Below, piece after piece: positions 7,894 through 17,122 of a stretch of DNA of 64,000 bases. The position numbers and the translations under genes were made by a program. Under the pieces are notes generated by a model. It saw only the letters and a program-made list of their open reading frames with translations. It was not told the DNA's origin and searched no databases. Source of the DNA: Pseudoglutamicibacter cumminsii (GTDB lineage Bacteria > Actinomycetota > Actinomycetes > Actinomycetales > Micrococcaceae); assembly GCF_003143995.1 (NCBI RefSeq), contig NZ_QFWG01000003.1, positions 1 through 64,000 of the forward strand, written 5' to 3'. Position 1 is the stretch's first letter; every line of letters begins with the position of its first letter.

Positions 7894-9705
7894 TTAGAGG
7901 CCGAGCTCAGAAGCGAACTCGGCGTTCTCGAGCTGCGCCTTGACGGTCTGCAGGAAGCGACCTGCGTCAGCGCCGTCAACGAGGCGGTGATCGTAGGTCA
8001 GCGACAGGTACATCATGTGGCGGATAGCGATCGCGTCATTGCCGAACTCGTCGGTCACAACGCGTGGACGCTTCTCGATGATGCCCGTACCCAAGATGCC
8101 GACGTTCGGCTGGTTGATGATCGGGGTATCGAACAGCGCGCCAACCGAACCAATGTTGGTGATCGAGAAGGTCGAACCGGACAAGTCAGACGGGCTGAGC
8201 TTGTTGGTGCGTGCCTTGTCAGCGGCTTCCGCGATCTTCTTAGCAACGCCAGCCAGCGACAAGTCGCCAGCATCCGAGATCACCGGTACCAGCAGGCCGC
8301 GCTCAGTGTCGACAGCCATGCCGATGTGCTCGGCGTCGTGGTAGGTGATCTCCTGCTTCTCTTCATCGTAGGAAGCGTTGAACGCAGGGATCTGAGTCAG
8401 AGCGTGCGTAACGGCCTTAGTGATGAACGGCAGGTAGGTCAGGTTGACGCCGTGGGTCTGCTGGAAGGAGGCCTTAGCCTGCTTGCGCAGCGCGACGATG
8501 CGGGTCATGTCGACTTCCTGAACCTGGGTCAGCTGGGTCGAGATGTCCAGCGACTCACGCATGCGGGAAGCGATGACCTGGCGGATGCGTGGAGCCTTGA
8601 CGGTCGTGCCACGAACCTTGAGAGCCTCAGGCGACGGAACGTTCGAAGGTGCCTTCGCAGCTGGTGCGGACGAGGCAGGTGCCGATGCGGCAGCTGGCTG
8701 GGAAGCGGAAGCGGACTTCTGCTTCTCAATAGCGGCCTCGACGTCCTGCTTACGGATGCGGCCTCCAACGCCGGTGCCTTCGATCGAGTTCAAGTCAACG
8801 CCGTTGTCGTTAGCGAGCTTGCGGACGATCGGGGTCACGTAGCCAGCGGCAGACTTATCTGCACCGGCAGATGCGGACTCTGCCTTTGGAGCAGGCTCCG
8901 ATTTAGCCTCTTGCTTAGGCTCTTCCTTAGGCTCTGGCTTGGACTCTTCAGCCGGTTCCTCAGCTGGCTCCTCTGCAGGGGCGTCTTCCTTAGCTTCTTC
9001 CTTAGTTTCTTCCTTCGGCTCTTCCTTTGGTGCCTCGGAAGAAGAGGATGCGGAACCCGAGCCGACGATAGCCAAGACCTGGCCGACCTCGACGTCTTCG
9101 TCTTCCTCAACCTTGATCTCAAGCAGAGTACCAGCGACAGGGGATGGGACCTCGGTGTCGACCTTGTCGGTCGAAACCTCGATGAGTGGCTCGTCAACAT
9201 CGACGGAATCGCCGACTTCCTTGAGCCAGCGGGTCACGGTGCCTTCGGTCACGGATTCACCGAGCTCAGGCAACTTGATCTCGGTTTTCTCGCCCGAGTC
9301 GTCCGAACCGGAATCCGACGCGCCGGAGTCCTCAGAACCCGATTCCTCGGAACCGGAGTCCTGGCTTTCTTCAGCTTCAGCGGTCTCTTCGGCAGCCTCT
9401 TCAGCTGGGGCTTCTTCCTCTTCAGCTTCGTCAGCGGAATCATCAGAGCCACCATCGGAGCTGCCGGAGCCGTCGCCGATGACGACCAGCGGAGCGCCAA
9501 CCTCGATGTCTTCGTCTTCGTCAACGAGGATCTCCTCGATGACGCCGGCGACAGGCGATGGGATTTCGGTGTCGACCTTATCGGTGGACACTTCCACCAA
9601 CGGTTCGTCGACTTCTACCGAATCGCCGACGGACTTGAGCCAGCGGGTCACGGTTCCTTCGGTAACTGATTCGCCCAGTTCGGGCAGGTTCACGGTCTCA
9701 GACAT
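7894..9705 (-). CDS. sucB: Dihydrolipoyl succinyltransferase, 2-oxoglutarate dehydrogenase E2
   Basis: The E2 core of a 2-oxoacid dehydrogenase complex, transferring succinyl (or another acyl) groups from lipoyl arms to CoA. Its 603 residues hold two lipoyl domains (about 1-78 and 118-195), each with a TDKVDTE motif whose lysine is lipoylated. They are joined by acidic Glu/Ser/Asp-rich linkers. A peripheral subunit-binding domain ([17 protein letters not shown]) lies near 285, and the catalytic domain ends with [13 protein letters not shown], the HxxxDG active site. The two lipoyl domains are nearly identical, suggesting recent duplication or gene conversion. AGGAG precedes the ATG. lpdA (E3) lies upstream on the same strand. 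Whether it works on 2-oxoglutarate, pyruvate or both cannot be decided here. Confidence 0.93.
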   Translation of the reverse strand: MSETVNLPELGESVTEGTVTRWLKSVGDSVEVDEPLVEVSTDKVDTEIPSPVAGVIEEILVDEDEDIEVGAPLVVIGDGSGSSDGGSDDSADEAEEEEAPAEEAAEETAEAEESQDSGSEESGSEDSGASDSGSDDSGEKTEIKLPELGESVTEGTVTRWLKEVGDSVDVDEPLIEVSTDKVDTEVPSPVAGTLLEIKVEEDEDVEVGQVLAIVGSGSASSSSEAPKEEPKEETKEEAKEDAPAEEPAEEPAEESKPEPKEEPKQEAKSEPAPKAESASAGADKSAAGYVTPIVRKLANDNGVDLNSIEGTGVGGRIRKQDVEAAIEKQKSASASQPAAASAPASSAPAAKAPSNVPSPEALKVRGTTVKAPRIRQVIASRMRESLDISTQLTQVQEVDMTRIVALRKQAKASFQQTHGVNLTYLPFITKAVTHALTQIPAFNASYDEEKQEITYHDAEHIGMAVDTERGLLVPVISDAGDLSLAGVAKKIAEAADKARTNKLSPSDLSGSTFSITNIGSVGALFDTPIINQPNVGILGTGIIEKRPRVVTDEFGNDAIAIRHMMYLSLTYDHRLVDGADAGRFLQTVKAQLENAEFASELGL

Positions 9706-9840
9706 CGGAACTCACTCCTGTTCTTTGCCCCGCAAATTCTGCAACCGGCGGAGCTGTCTTCCTCACGTTACCCAAGAAACTGTGATGTCCCCGGGCCGTT
9801 AATGCTTGTAGTGATAACGCTATTACGTATAAGCCTAAGA

Positions 9841-9895
9841 CGCCGGCGAGCTCGAACGCACCTGCGATGTGCTCATGTGTTCGAACTCACCGGCG
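9841..9895 (-). terminator. Terminator of lpdA
   Basis: Inverted repeat of 17 bp (9841-9857 with 9879-9895). The two mismatches become G-U pairs when transcribed on the minus strand, which fits termination of lpdA 15 bases after its stop. Confidence 0.65.
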
Positions 9896-9910
9896 GCTTA
9901 TCGATAAGAG

Positions 9911-11287
9911 TTAGCCGTGGAGAGGCTTGCCGGCCAGTGCCAGAGCAACCTCGCCCAGGGACTCATTCTGGGTTGGGTGGGCGTGGACGAGGTGTGCGAC
10001 GTCTTCTGGGTATGCTTCCCAGTTCACAATCAGCTGTGCCTCACCGATCTGCTCGCCGAAGCGGCCGCCGATGCCGGTGACGCCTACGATCGGGCCTTCC
10101 TTGACGCGGATCATCTTGACGATGCCGCCGGTGCCGAGGATCGAGGACTTACCGTTGCCGGCGAGGTTGTATTCAGCGACCTCGATGTTGTCCTTACCGA
10201 ACTTCTCTTCAGCCTTTGGCTGCGAGTAGCCCACGGACATGATCTCTGGCTCGCAGAAGGTGACCTTCGGAATGTTGATGTCTTCAACGATGACCGGGTT
10301 CTTGCCAGCGATCTCTTCTGCGACGAAGATGCCGTGCTGGTAGCCGCGGTGTGCGAGCTGGACGCCTGGGACGATGTCGCCGATCGCGTAGATGTTGCCT
10401 ACGCCGGTGTGGAGACGCTCGTTCGTGATGACGAAGCCGCGGTCGACTTCGATGCCCTGCTCTTCGTAGCCGAAGCCTTCGGTGACAGGTGCGCGACCAA
10501 CAGCGACCAGCACGAGGTCTGCTTCGAGCGAGGTGCCGTCGGCAAGCTTCACGGTTGCCTTGTCATCGTCCTGGGTGACTTCTTCGAAGAAGACGCCAGT
10601 CTTGGACTTGATGCCCTTCTTCTTGAACTCGCGCTCAAGGACCTTGATGATCGATGGGTCCTCGTTTGGAACCAGCGACGGCAGGCCCTCAACGACGGTC
10701 ACGTCAACGCCGAAGGAATTCCACATGGATGCGAACTCGACGCCGATGACACCGCCGCCGAGAACGATCGCGGACTCAGGCAGGTAGTCCATTTCGAGGG
10801 CTTCGGTCGAGGTGATGACTCGGCCGGTGATGTCGATGCCCATGGTCTTGGTCTTGGAACCGGTAGCCAGGACGATGTTCTTGCCCTTGTACTCGGTGCC
10901 GTCCACAGTCACGGTGTCAGGGCCGGTGAGCTTACCTTCACCTTCGATGACCTCGATCTTGCGCATCTTGATCAGGCCGGACAAGCCACGGAACTTGCCC
11001 TGGACGATGGTGTCCTTGTTCTTCTTGACGGCAGCCATGTCGATGGAGTCAAGAGTCGTGTTGACGCCGTACTTGGATGCGGTGCGTGCTTCGTCTGCGA
11101 GCTCTGCGGAGTGCAGGTACGCCTTGGTTGGAATACAGCCGGTGTGCAGGCAGGTGCCGCCCAGCTTGCTGCGCTCAACCAGGCCAACCTTCATGCCCAG
11201 CTGTGCGGAGCGAAGAGCCGCTGAGTAGCCGGCGGAACCTCCGCCGAGGACCAACACGTCAAATTCTGTCGTTGCCGATTCGGCCAC
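9911..11287 (-). CDS. lpdA: Dihydrolipoyl dehydrogenase (E3)
   Basis: A flavoprotein that reoxidises dihydrolipoyl groups of E2 (or the glycine cleavage H protein) using NAD. The 458 residues show the FAD-binding GGGSAGYSAA near 15, the redox-active pair in GGTCLHTGCIPTK near 43, the NAD-binding GGGVIGVEFA near 180, a second FAD motif at YAIGDI near 305, and the catalytic base in HAHPTQNES near 437. The GTG start has AAGGGAG seven bases upstream. The gene lies between pepA and sucB on the same strand, but hairpins on both sides suggest separate transcription units. Identification is firm. Confidence 0.96.
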   Translation of the reverse strand: MAESATTEFDVLVLGGGSAGYSAALRSAQLGMKVGLVERSKLGGTCLHTGCIPTKAYLHSAELADEARTASKYGVNTTLDSIDMAAVKKNKDTIVQGKFRGLSGLIKMRKIEVIEGEGKLTGPDTVTVDGTEYKGKNIVLATGSKTKTMGIDITGRVITSTEALEMDYLPESAIVLGGGVIGVEFASMWNSFGVDVTVVEGLPSLVPNEDPSIIKVLEREFKKKGIKSKTGVFFEEVTQDDDKATVKLADGTSLEADLVLVAVGRAPVTEGFGYEEQGIEVDRGFVITNERLHTGVGNIYAIGDIVPGVQLAHRGYQHGIFVAEEIAGKNPVIVEDINIPKVTFCEPEIMSVGYSQPKAEEKFGKDNIEVAEYNLAGNGKSSILGTGGIVKMIRVKEGPIVGVTGIGGRFGEQIGEAQLIVNWEAYPEDVAHLVHAHPTQNESLGEVALALAGKPLHG

Positions 11288-11357
11288 GGAATGCTCCCTT
11301 AGGTCGGTGTTGAGATGCTTCTCTTTATGTTAGCCCCTGCGGGCGGGTTTGTGGACA

Positions 11358-11484
11358 GCAGAGGGCCTGGCGGCCGTCGAAATAAGCCATGAGCCGATTT
11401 CTGGATGATCATGAGCCGATTTCGTGCCGTTCCCAGACCGTTCTCTGACTGGTTTCGGCGGGTTGTGGCCGCCAGGCCCTCTGC
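11358..11484. repeat. Long-armed inverted repeat with an internal direct repeat
   Basis: An 18-bp perfect inverted repeat (11358-11375 and 11467-11484, beginning gcagagggcctgg) encloses 91 bases. Inside are two copies of catgagccgatttc at 11388 and 11410, 22 bases apart. It fills much of the 256-base gap between pepA and lpdA. It may be a pepA terminator with a large loop, a small structured RNA or a remnant of a mobile repeat. Confidence 0.7.
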
Positions 11485-11543
11485 ATTATTCAGTTGTGTT
11501 GCTCGGTTGTATAAGCCCTCAGCTTTCCGCAAGGGCTTGTGGG

Positions 11544-13037
11544 TTAGTTGTCGCCGAGGTTGGCTGCAACTTCAACGAGCGTGCGCAGTGCGTAGCCGGT
11601 GCCTTCCTTTGGCGTGTGGCCCCACGGTGCGCTGTTGTTGAAGGATGGGCCTGCGATGTCGATGTGGCCCCAGGTTGGCTTGTTGTCGTCGTCCTTGGTG
11701 CCAACGAATTCGCGCAGGAATGCGGCTGCCTTGAGCATGCCTCCGTTGCGGTCGCCCGAGTTGCGCAGGTCTGCGGTCACGGAGTCGAGGTCCTTGCGGA
11801 TCTCTTCTGGGATCGGCATGCTCCACAGCAGTTCGCCGGTGGTTTCTGCTGCGGCCTCGATCGCGGCGGTGGCTTCGTCGTCGCCCATGATGCCTGCGGT
11901 GCGGGCACCCAGTGCGACAAGCTGCGCACCGGTCAGGGTTGCGATGTCGAGCAGCAGGTCTGGGTTTTCTTCCGAGGCCTTGGTGAGGCCGTCACCCAGG
12001 ACCAAGCGGCCTTCGGCGTCGGTGTTGGTGACCTCGACGGTCGTGCCCTTGTACATGGTGAGGACGTCGCCTGGGCGGGTTGCGGAACCGGACGGCATGT
12101 TCTCTGCGAGGCACAGCCAGCCGGTGACGCGGGTGTTGAGGCCGAGCTCAGCGGCGGCCAAAACAGCGTGCAGGGTAGTGGCTGCACCGGTCATGTCGGA
12201 CTTCATTTCTTCCATGCCGCCGGCTGGCTTGAGCGAGATACCGCCGGTGTCGAACGTGATGCCCTTACCGACGATAGAGAGGTGCTTAGCCTTCTTGGAT
12301 GGCTCGTAGGAGAGCTTGACGAGGCGCGGGCCGCGTTCGGAGCCGCGACCAACGCCGATGATGCCGCCGAAGCCTTCCTTAGCGAGGCGCTTTTCGTCCC
12401 ACACCTCGACCTTGACCTTGGTTCCGGAAGCCTGCTCTTGTGCGTATTCGGCGAAGGTCTCTGGGAAGAGGTCAGCAGGGGAGGTGTTGACGAGTGCACG
12501 GACCTGCTTGGCGTGGCGGGTCACGATAGCTGCGTGCTCAACGATCTGTTTTGTTGCCTTGTCCTTGGCGAGACCCGTTGCTACGACGGCCTGCTCAAGC
12601 GGGTTGCCCTTGGCTGGCTTGGAGGACTTGTAAGCACGGAAAGCCCATGCACCGAGCGACGCACCTTCAAGCGTTGCGCTCAAAAGCTCTGGCTCTTCAG
12701 CTGGGAAGCGCAACAGCGCGGTTTCACGACCAGCCAGGGCACGGGTTGCAACGCCTGCTGCACGGCGCAGATCTTCTGGCGTTGGGTCAACAACAGAACC
12801 CAAGCCCACAACGACGGCGAGCGATCCGTTGTCGCCGGCGCCCGGAACCTGCGCGACCTGGCCGGCATCGGCGCCAAAAGCCAAATCTTCAAGAGCCTCA
12901 GCGAGACCCTCTGGAGCGTCACCGAGAACTACTGCCGCATCGTTCTCAGCGCGTGCAACCCAAACGGTTGCGTCAGGCTTGAGGCCGGACTCGTCAGGGG
13001 CAATGACAGAAAGGGTGAATTCATCAATGGCGTGCAC
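11544..13037 (-). CDS. pepA: Leucyl aminopeptidase (M17)
   Basis: A cytosolic metallo-exopeptidase that removes N-terminal residues from peptides. The 497-residue protein has the variable N-terminal domain and the catalytic C-terminal domain, with the signature NTDAEGRLVL near 335 and metal ligands in VGKGITFDTGG near 255. The likely start is a GTG eleven bases after AAGGAG. The gene diverges from the PAC2 gene across an intergenic region with four 22-bp tandem repeats. Some M17 enzymes also bind DNA, but nothing in this sequence shows that. Confidence 0.95.
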   Translation of the reverse strand: MHAIDEFTLSVIAPDESGLKPDATVWVARAENDAAVVLGDAPEGLAEALEDLAFGADAGQVAQVPGAGDNGSLAVVVGLGSVVDPTPEDLRRAAGVATRALAGRETALLRFPAEEPELLSATLEGASLGAWAFRAYKSSKPAKGNPLEQAVVATGLAKDKATKQIVEHAAIVTRHAKQVRALVNTSPADLFPETFAEYAQEQASGTKVKVEVWDEKRLAKEGFGGIIGVGRGSERGPRLVKLSYEPSKKAKHLSIVGKGITFDTGGISLKPAGGMEEMKSDMTGAATTLHAVLAAAELGLNTRVTGWLCLAENMPSGSATRPGDVLTMYKGTTVEVTNTDAEGRLVLGDGLTKASEENPDLLLDIATLTGAQLVALGARTAGIMGDDEATAAIEAAAETTGELLWSMPIPEEIRKDLDSVTADLRNSGDRNGGMLKAAAFLREFVGTKDDDNKPTWGHIDIAGPSFNNSAPWGHTPKEGTGYALRTLVEVAANLGDN

Positions 13038-13164
13038 TGGCGTGAAATCTCCTTGTACTAATCGAGTACGAATCGAACTTGTACGAATTGAAGAGGCCGA
13101 GGGATGTCGGCCGCAATACAGCCGCGCGTGAGCGAGGCCACTATCTCCAGCATATGCGCATCCT

Positions 13165-13252
13165 CTGTGGAACAGACCCGATCACGCTGTGGAACAGACC
13201 TGACAAAACTGTGGAACAGGCCGGATCACGCTGTGGAACGGGCGGGAACAAA
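13165..13252. repeat. Four tandem 22-bp repeats between pepA and the PAC2 gene
   Basis: Four exactly phased 22-base units begin at 13165, 13187, 13209 and 13231, each with ctgtggaac. Units 1 and 3 end in gatcacg; units 2 and 4 end in A-rich sequence, so the array is also two copies of a 44-base unit. It lies in the divergent promoter region. Confidence 0.85.
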
Positions 13253-13288
13253 TGGTGTTCTAGCGGTGTTATAGAAGCAGTTACGCGT

Positions 13289-14320
13289 GTGAGCGGAGCG
13301 GCAATACGCGATCAAGCGGCATGGAAGGAGCGTCTGACCACGGTGTTGGGAGATGACATCATCGATGTGCACGGGAGAGCGCAACGGCAGATCGCAGAAG
13401 CGAACCTGCCCGTTGTTGTTCTTGTGGATGGTGCCTTCGATGCGGGGTCCGGCGTGCGCATGATGCGCCGCGCTATCCGCGGCGAGATGACGCTGACACC
13501 GTTGGCGGAGTTCGACTCCGACCTCCTAATCGACCACCGTGCTCGCCGCCCACGCATCACGTTCGAAGACGGGACGTTCAAGGATTACCGTGCGCCGCGT
13601 CTGGGAGCCGACATCGTCACGGATGAGCTCGGGAACCAGGCGATCCTCGTGTCTGGTGCCGAGCCGGTGATCGCGTGGGAGCGCATCGTGATGGCGGTGA
13701 CCGAGCTACTGGACTCGGTGGGCTCGAACGAGGTTTCCATTGTTCATTCGATGCCGCTTCCGGTTCCGCATACGCGCCCGATCGTGGTGCGAGAGCATGG
13801 CGACTCCGGTGGCCTTGAAAGCGGGCCGTTCAACTTGCCGGCCTCGTTCTCGCATTTGCTTGAGGCCCGGCTCACTGAACATGGCTTTAACGTGACTGGC
13901 ATGACGGTCCAAGTTCCGCACTACATCGCGGACTCCGACTATCCAGCGGCTGCTGTTGCAGGTTTGGACGCGATCGCCGCGCATGCCGGTATCTCTGTTC
14001 CGAGCGAGCAGTTACGCGAACTCGGCCGGGCCGTGGACGCCCAGATTGAGGAGCAACTTCAGTCGACCCCTGAAGCGGCTTCGATGCTTGAAGGTCTTGA
14101 GAAGCGCTACGACATGGAAACCCCGCTGCTGCGTTCGTCTGCGGCGCTCGCCGACGACGAGTCCGAACTTCCCGATGGTGAGCAGATCGCGGCCGCTGCG
14201 CAAAAGTTCTTGAGCAACGTATCTGATACGTTCGCTGAGGACGCCGAAATGTGGGGCCAGATTGAGGCCAAGCCACAGGCTGAAGGCGATCAAGCAGACG
14301 AACGAGACGATGAAGAATAA
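13289..14320 (+). CDS. PAC2 family protein (proteasome assembly chaperone-like)
   Basis: About 343 residues with the PAC2 fold seen in actinobacterial proteins of unknown role: VVVLVDGAFDAGSGV near residue 45, then IVTDELGNQAILVSGAEPVIAWERI, HTRPIVVREHG and a C-terminal helical region with VPHYIADSDYPAAAVAGLDAI and a long acidic tail. The family is named for eukaryotic proteasome chaperones, but its bacterial function is not established. The start is uncertain. The frame is open to 13079, but that part crosses the 22-bp repeat array and is not protein-like, so the GTG at 13289 is preferred. An MFS transporter follows after five bases, probably in one operon. Confidence 0.75.
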   Translation: MSGAAIRDQAAWKERLTTVLGDDIIDVHGRAQRQIAEANLPVVVLVDGAFDAGSGVRMMRRAIRGEMTLTPLAEFDSDLLIDHRARRPRITFEDGTFKDYRAPRLGADIVTDELGNQAILVSGAEPVIAWERIVMAVTELLDSVGSNEVSIVHSMPLPVPHTRPIVVREHGDSGGLESGPFNLPASFSHLLEARLTEHGFNVTGMTVQVPHYIADSDYPAAAVAGLDAIAAHAGISVPSEQLRELGRAVDAQIEEQLQSTPEAASMLEGLEKRYDMETPLLRSSAALADDESELPDGEQIAAAAQKFLSNVSDTFAEDAEMWGQIEAKPQAEGDQADERDDEE

Positions 14321-14325
14321 AGCTA

Positions 14326-15660
14326 ATGACAAATAAAACGAGCCGCGGCGCGTGGCTCGTGTGGGGCGTCGCCGTATTCGCGTACATGGTTTCGGTGACG
14401 CAACGTACCTCATTCGGCGTTGCCGGTCTGGATGCTACCGAGCGTTTCAACGCAACGGCTGCAGTGCTGGGCACGTTCGGCGTCGTGCAGTTGGTCGTGT
14501 ACGCGGCTTTGCAGATTCCGGTGGGGACGCTCGTGGACCGGATTGGTTCGCGGTGGATGATCGCTATCGGTGCGGTTCTGATGGCGGCGGGGCAGTTCGT
14601 TTTGGCGCTAGCCACCGACGTGGTCCAGGGCTATGTGGGGCGCGTCCTGGTGGGCGCCGGCGATGCGATGACGTTCGTGTCCGTGATGCGCCTGGTGCCT
14701 GCGTGGTTTGCGCCGCGTCTGAACCCTGTGATGTCGCAGCTGACGGGAACGCTGGGGCAAGTTGGTCAGCTGATGTCGCTGTTCCCGGTTGCGTGGCTTT
14801 TGGGTTGGCGCGGCTGGACCACAACGTTCGTTTCTTTGGCGGCGATGAGTGTCTTGGCGTTTGCGCTAACGGTTATAGCTGTCAAGGATTTCCCGGGCGG
14901 TAAACGGCCGTCTCATTCTGGCGGGCAACGGTTGTCGTTGCTGAGCCAGATCAAGGCGGTTGGCGTGAGCCCGGGTACGTGGCTTGGGTTTTGGACGCAC
15001 TGGTTGGGTGCGTTTTCCGTCAACGTGTATCTGCTCGTGTGGGGGTACCCGTACCTTGTTTCGGGCATGGGTTACGCACCGGCTCGAGCGAGTGTGTTGA
15101 TGAGCATGTTCGTGTTCGTTGCGATGGTTTTCGGCCCTATTTTGGGTGTTTTGGTCGCACGCTACCCGTACCGGCGTTCCCTTTTGGTGATCCTGGTTTC
15201 GATGGCTGGGCTGGCCTGTTGGGTCGCGTTGGTTGTGTGGCCGGGCGGGGCTCCGTTGTGGATGAACTTCGTGGCCGTCACGGTTTTGGCGTGCGGTGGC
15301 CCCGCATCGATGATCGCGTTCGATTTCACTCGCACCGAGAACCCTCCGCATCTTGCTGGCACTGCGACCGGTGTTGCGAACGTGGGTTCGTTCTCCGGCG
15401 GCTTGATCGCGATCGGCGGCGTGGGGTTTGTGCTCGATGCGGTGGCTGGGCACCCGAGCGCAGGTGCGGCGACGTCTGGCGGGGCTTTGTATACGTTGGA
15501 AGGCTTCCAGCTTGCATTCACCGTCGTGCTGGCGATGTATGTGATCGGTTACATCGGGTTCTTCGTCTCACTGCGGCTCGTACGCAAGCGGTATCCGGAT
15601 TACGCGCCGCTCAGGCATGTTTTCATGCAACAGATTCGTGCTCGCCGCAGGGTCAAATAG
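14326..15660 (+). CDS. MFS transporter
   Basis: A 444-residue membrane transporter with about twelve predicted helices. The loop between helices 2 and 3 reads VDRIGSRWM, a form of the MFS GxxxDRxGRR motif, and an early helix pair reads WGVAVFAYMVSVTQRTSFGVAGLDA. Relatives in actinobacteria are annotated only as MFS transporters, and the substrate cannot be inferred. The ATG lies five bases after the PAC2 stop, suggesting a shared transcript. The C-terminus ends in a basic tail, probably cytoplasmic. Confidence 0.85.
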   Translation: MTNKTSRGAWLVWGVAVFAYMVSVTQRTSFGVAGLDATERFNATAAVLGTFGVVQLVVYAALQIPVGTLVDRIGSRWMIAIGAVLMAAGQFVLALATDVVQGYVGRVLVGAGDAMTFVSVMRLVPAWFAPRLNPVMSQLTGTLGQVGQLMSLFPVAWLLGWRGWTTTFVSLAAMSVLAFALTVIAVKDFPGGKRPSHSGGQRLSLLSQIKAVGVSPGTWLGFWTHWLGAFSVNVYLLVWGYPYLVSGMGYAPARASVLMSMFVFVAMVFGPILGVLVARYPYRRSLLVILVSMAGLACWVALVVWPGGAPLWMNFVAVTVLACGGPASMIAFDFTRTENPPHLAGTATGVANVGSFSGGLIAIGGVGFVLDAVAGHPSAGAATSGGALYTLEGFQLAFTVVLAMYVIGYIGFFVSLRLVRKRYPDYAPLRHVFMQQIRARRRVK

Positions 15661-15760
15661 AGGCCGGTTCGGGAATCCACAGCCGGGTGATCCACGGCTT
15701 GATATCCACTATTTCTTGTGAGGCCCACCGAGGCGTTCTTTGACCGGATGAAATCGGTCT

Positions 15761-16939
15761 ATGAGCATCTCTGAACTTTCTCCAGATCCCACCGGCCGTA
15801 GTGACCACAGTGGACCAAACAAATTCCGTGGACCAAACAGCGTTAGCCACAAGCGCATCGGACATTTCCGGCATGTACTTCGTTACGTAGAGCAACATTG
15901 CGAACAGCAGCCGCACCACGCGGTAGTTCTCATCCTGACCGATGAGAACGATGTATGGACAGGAACGGTTCGGTGTGACGCCTGGACCCAGCAGGACCTC
16001 AAACAGTGTGAACGTGTTGTAGAGCGGAGTGCACGTGAATCGCACCGGGTCATCGTGGGGCTCTACGACACCGGCGTTGCAGGACGCCGTTGGGTTGAGA
16101 AGTGTGCCCAGCGGTGGCCCAACATTGTCATGGCGTACGCGGTTGAAGAGTCTAGATGGTTCTCCAACGCCACCATCCACGAAGGCGGCGAGTGGGCCAC
16201 TCACCACAGCAACGTGCGCTCAAGCGAACCGGCGCACCTAGGGGAGGGTCTGCCACGTAACCATCATCAAGCAATACCTGAGTGCGCGCAGGAGCTTTTC
16301 CATGCCGCATATGACTCGGCGCAGCGGGAACGTGACCGGGCGCTGGTCAACAACGGTTTATGGCACATGGTCGATGTTTGGGAGTGGGTTCTCAGACAGC
16401 ATGAGCTTCACGAGTCGGAGCCTGGGCCGCATACACACACGAGTAATCAGTATGTTGGCCCCTGGACTCATTCTCTTGTTCACGTCGTGGCGGCGGTATG
16501 CGCACAGTTGGACATAGCAACTGAACGCGAACGAATGATTCAACAGATCACTGTCCCTTGCAGACTCGCCTCGACAGTCGAATACAGAGAAGTTTTTACA
16601 GGGGAGTGGGGCGGCCCGATGTCAGTAGATGGTCTGAGAGCTCACCGAAACATCACTGAATACGCGTGTGCGATGACCCAAGCAGCGGGGAAGGGGCCGC
16701 GTTCGACGGCGCGGGCAATGCTCGCGTGGATTGAGTGGGCGATGGGAAACCACGAACAAGCCACACGTGAAATCGAACAAGCGCTCCTGCTGGAGAAAGA
16801 AGGGCTCGCCGATATTGAGGCGCGTAAAGCCGGCTCCAATGAGGCCGGCCAGCAGCCTCTGAACACGTTTGTTGCGCAGGTCAAGGATGTATTGGATACG
16901 CGGCCTTACCCCCGGTGGGTTGAAGTCCCTAAAAGATGA
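15761..16939 (+). CDS. DUF4192 family protein
   Basis: A 392-residue soluble protein unusually rich in His, Glu and Arg. Family features are the central segment ERDRALVNNGLWHMVDVWEW and the C-terminal region TARAMLAWIEWAMGNHEQATREIEQAL, a TPR-like helical hairpin typical of DUF4192. The position immediately upstream of sigA matches many actinobacteria. No catalytic motif is visible and the function is unknown. The N-terminal 30 residues are low-complexity, so a later start is possible. Confidence 0.7.
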   Translation: MSISELSPDPTGRSDHSGPNKFRGPNSVSHKRIGHFRHVLRYVEQHCEQQPHHAVVLILTDENDVWTGTVRCDAWTQQDLKQCERVVERSARESHRVIVGLYDTGVAGRRWVEKCAQRWPNIVMAYAVEESRWFSNATIHEGGEWATHHSNVRSSEPAHLGEGLPRNHHQAIPECAQELFHAAYDSAQRERDRALVNNGLWHMVDVWEWVLRQHELHESEPGPHTHTSNQYVGPWTHSLVHVVAAVCAQLDIATERERMIQQITVPCRLASTVEYREVFTGEWGGPMSVDGLRAHRNITEYACAMTQAAGKGPRSTARAMLAWIEWAMGNHEQATREIEQALLLEKEGLADIEARKAGSNEAGQQPLNTFVAQVKDVLDTRPYPRWVEVPKR

Positions 16940-17122
16940 AGAAAAATTTTTCAGGAGATTGGGAACAAAAGCGATCGTTACGTCGTTGAACCTTAACGAC
17001 CCTTCAAACTCAGGGGCACAAAAGCACGACGCGTGTGCCGATTCACCTGGGACTTGACAGGGTCATAGTAGCGTGAGCATCCCTTAGCCACGCTCGGATT
17101 TTGCTGACCAGAAAGGGAACTC

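Noticed and set aside
7852-9669. Long open frame opposite sucB (about 605 codons)
   Set aside because: It is antisense to a certain E2 gene, is Leu/Arg/Gly-rich without any domain, and results from the codon bias of sucB.
11424-13061. Long open frame opposite pepA
   Set aside because: Antisense shadow. pepA has all its family motifs on the other strand.
13165-13252. CRISPR array
   Set aside because: The units are directly adjacent 22-bp repeats without unique spacers, and no cas genes are present.
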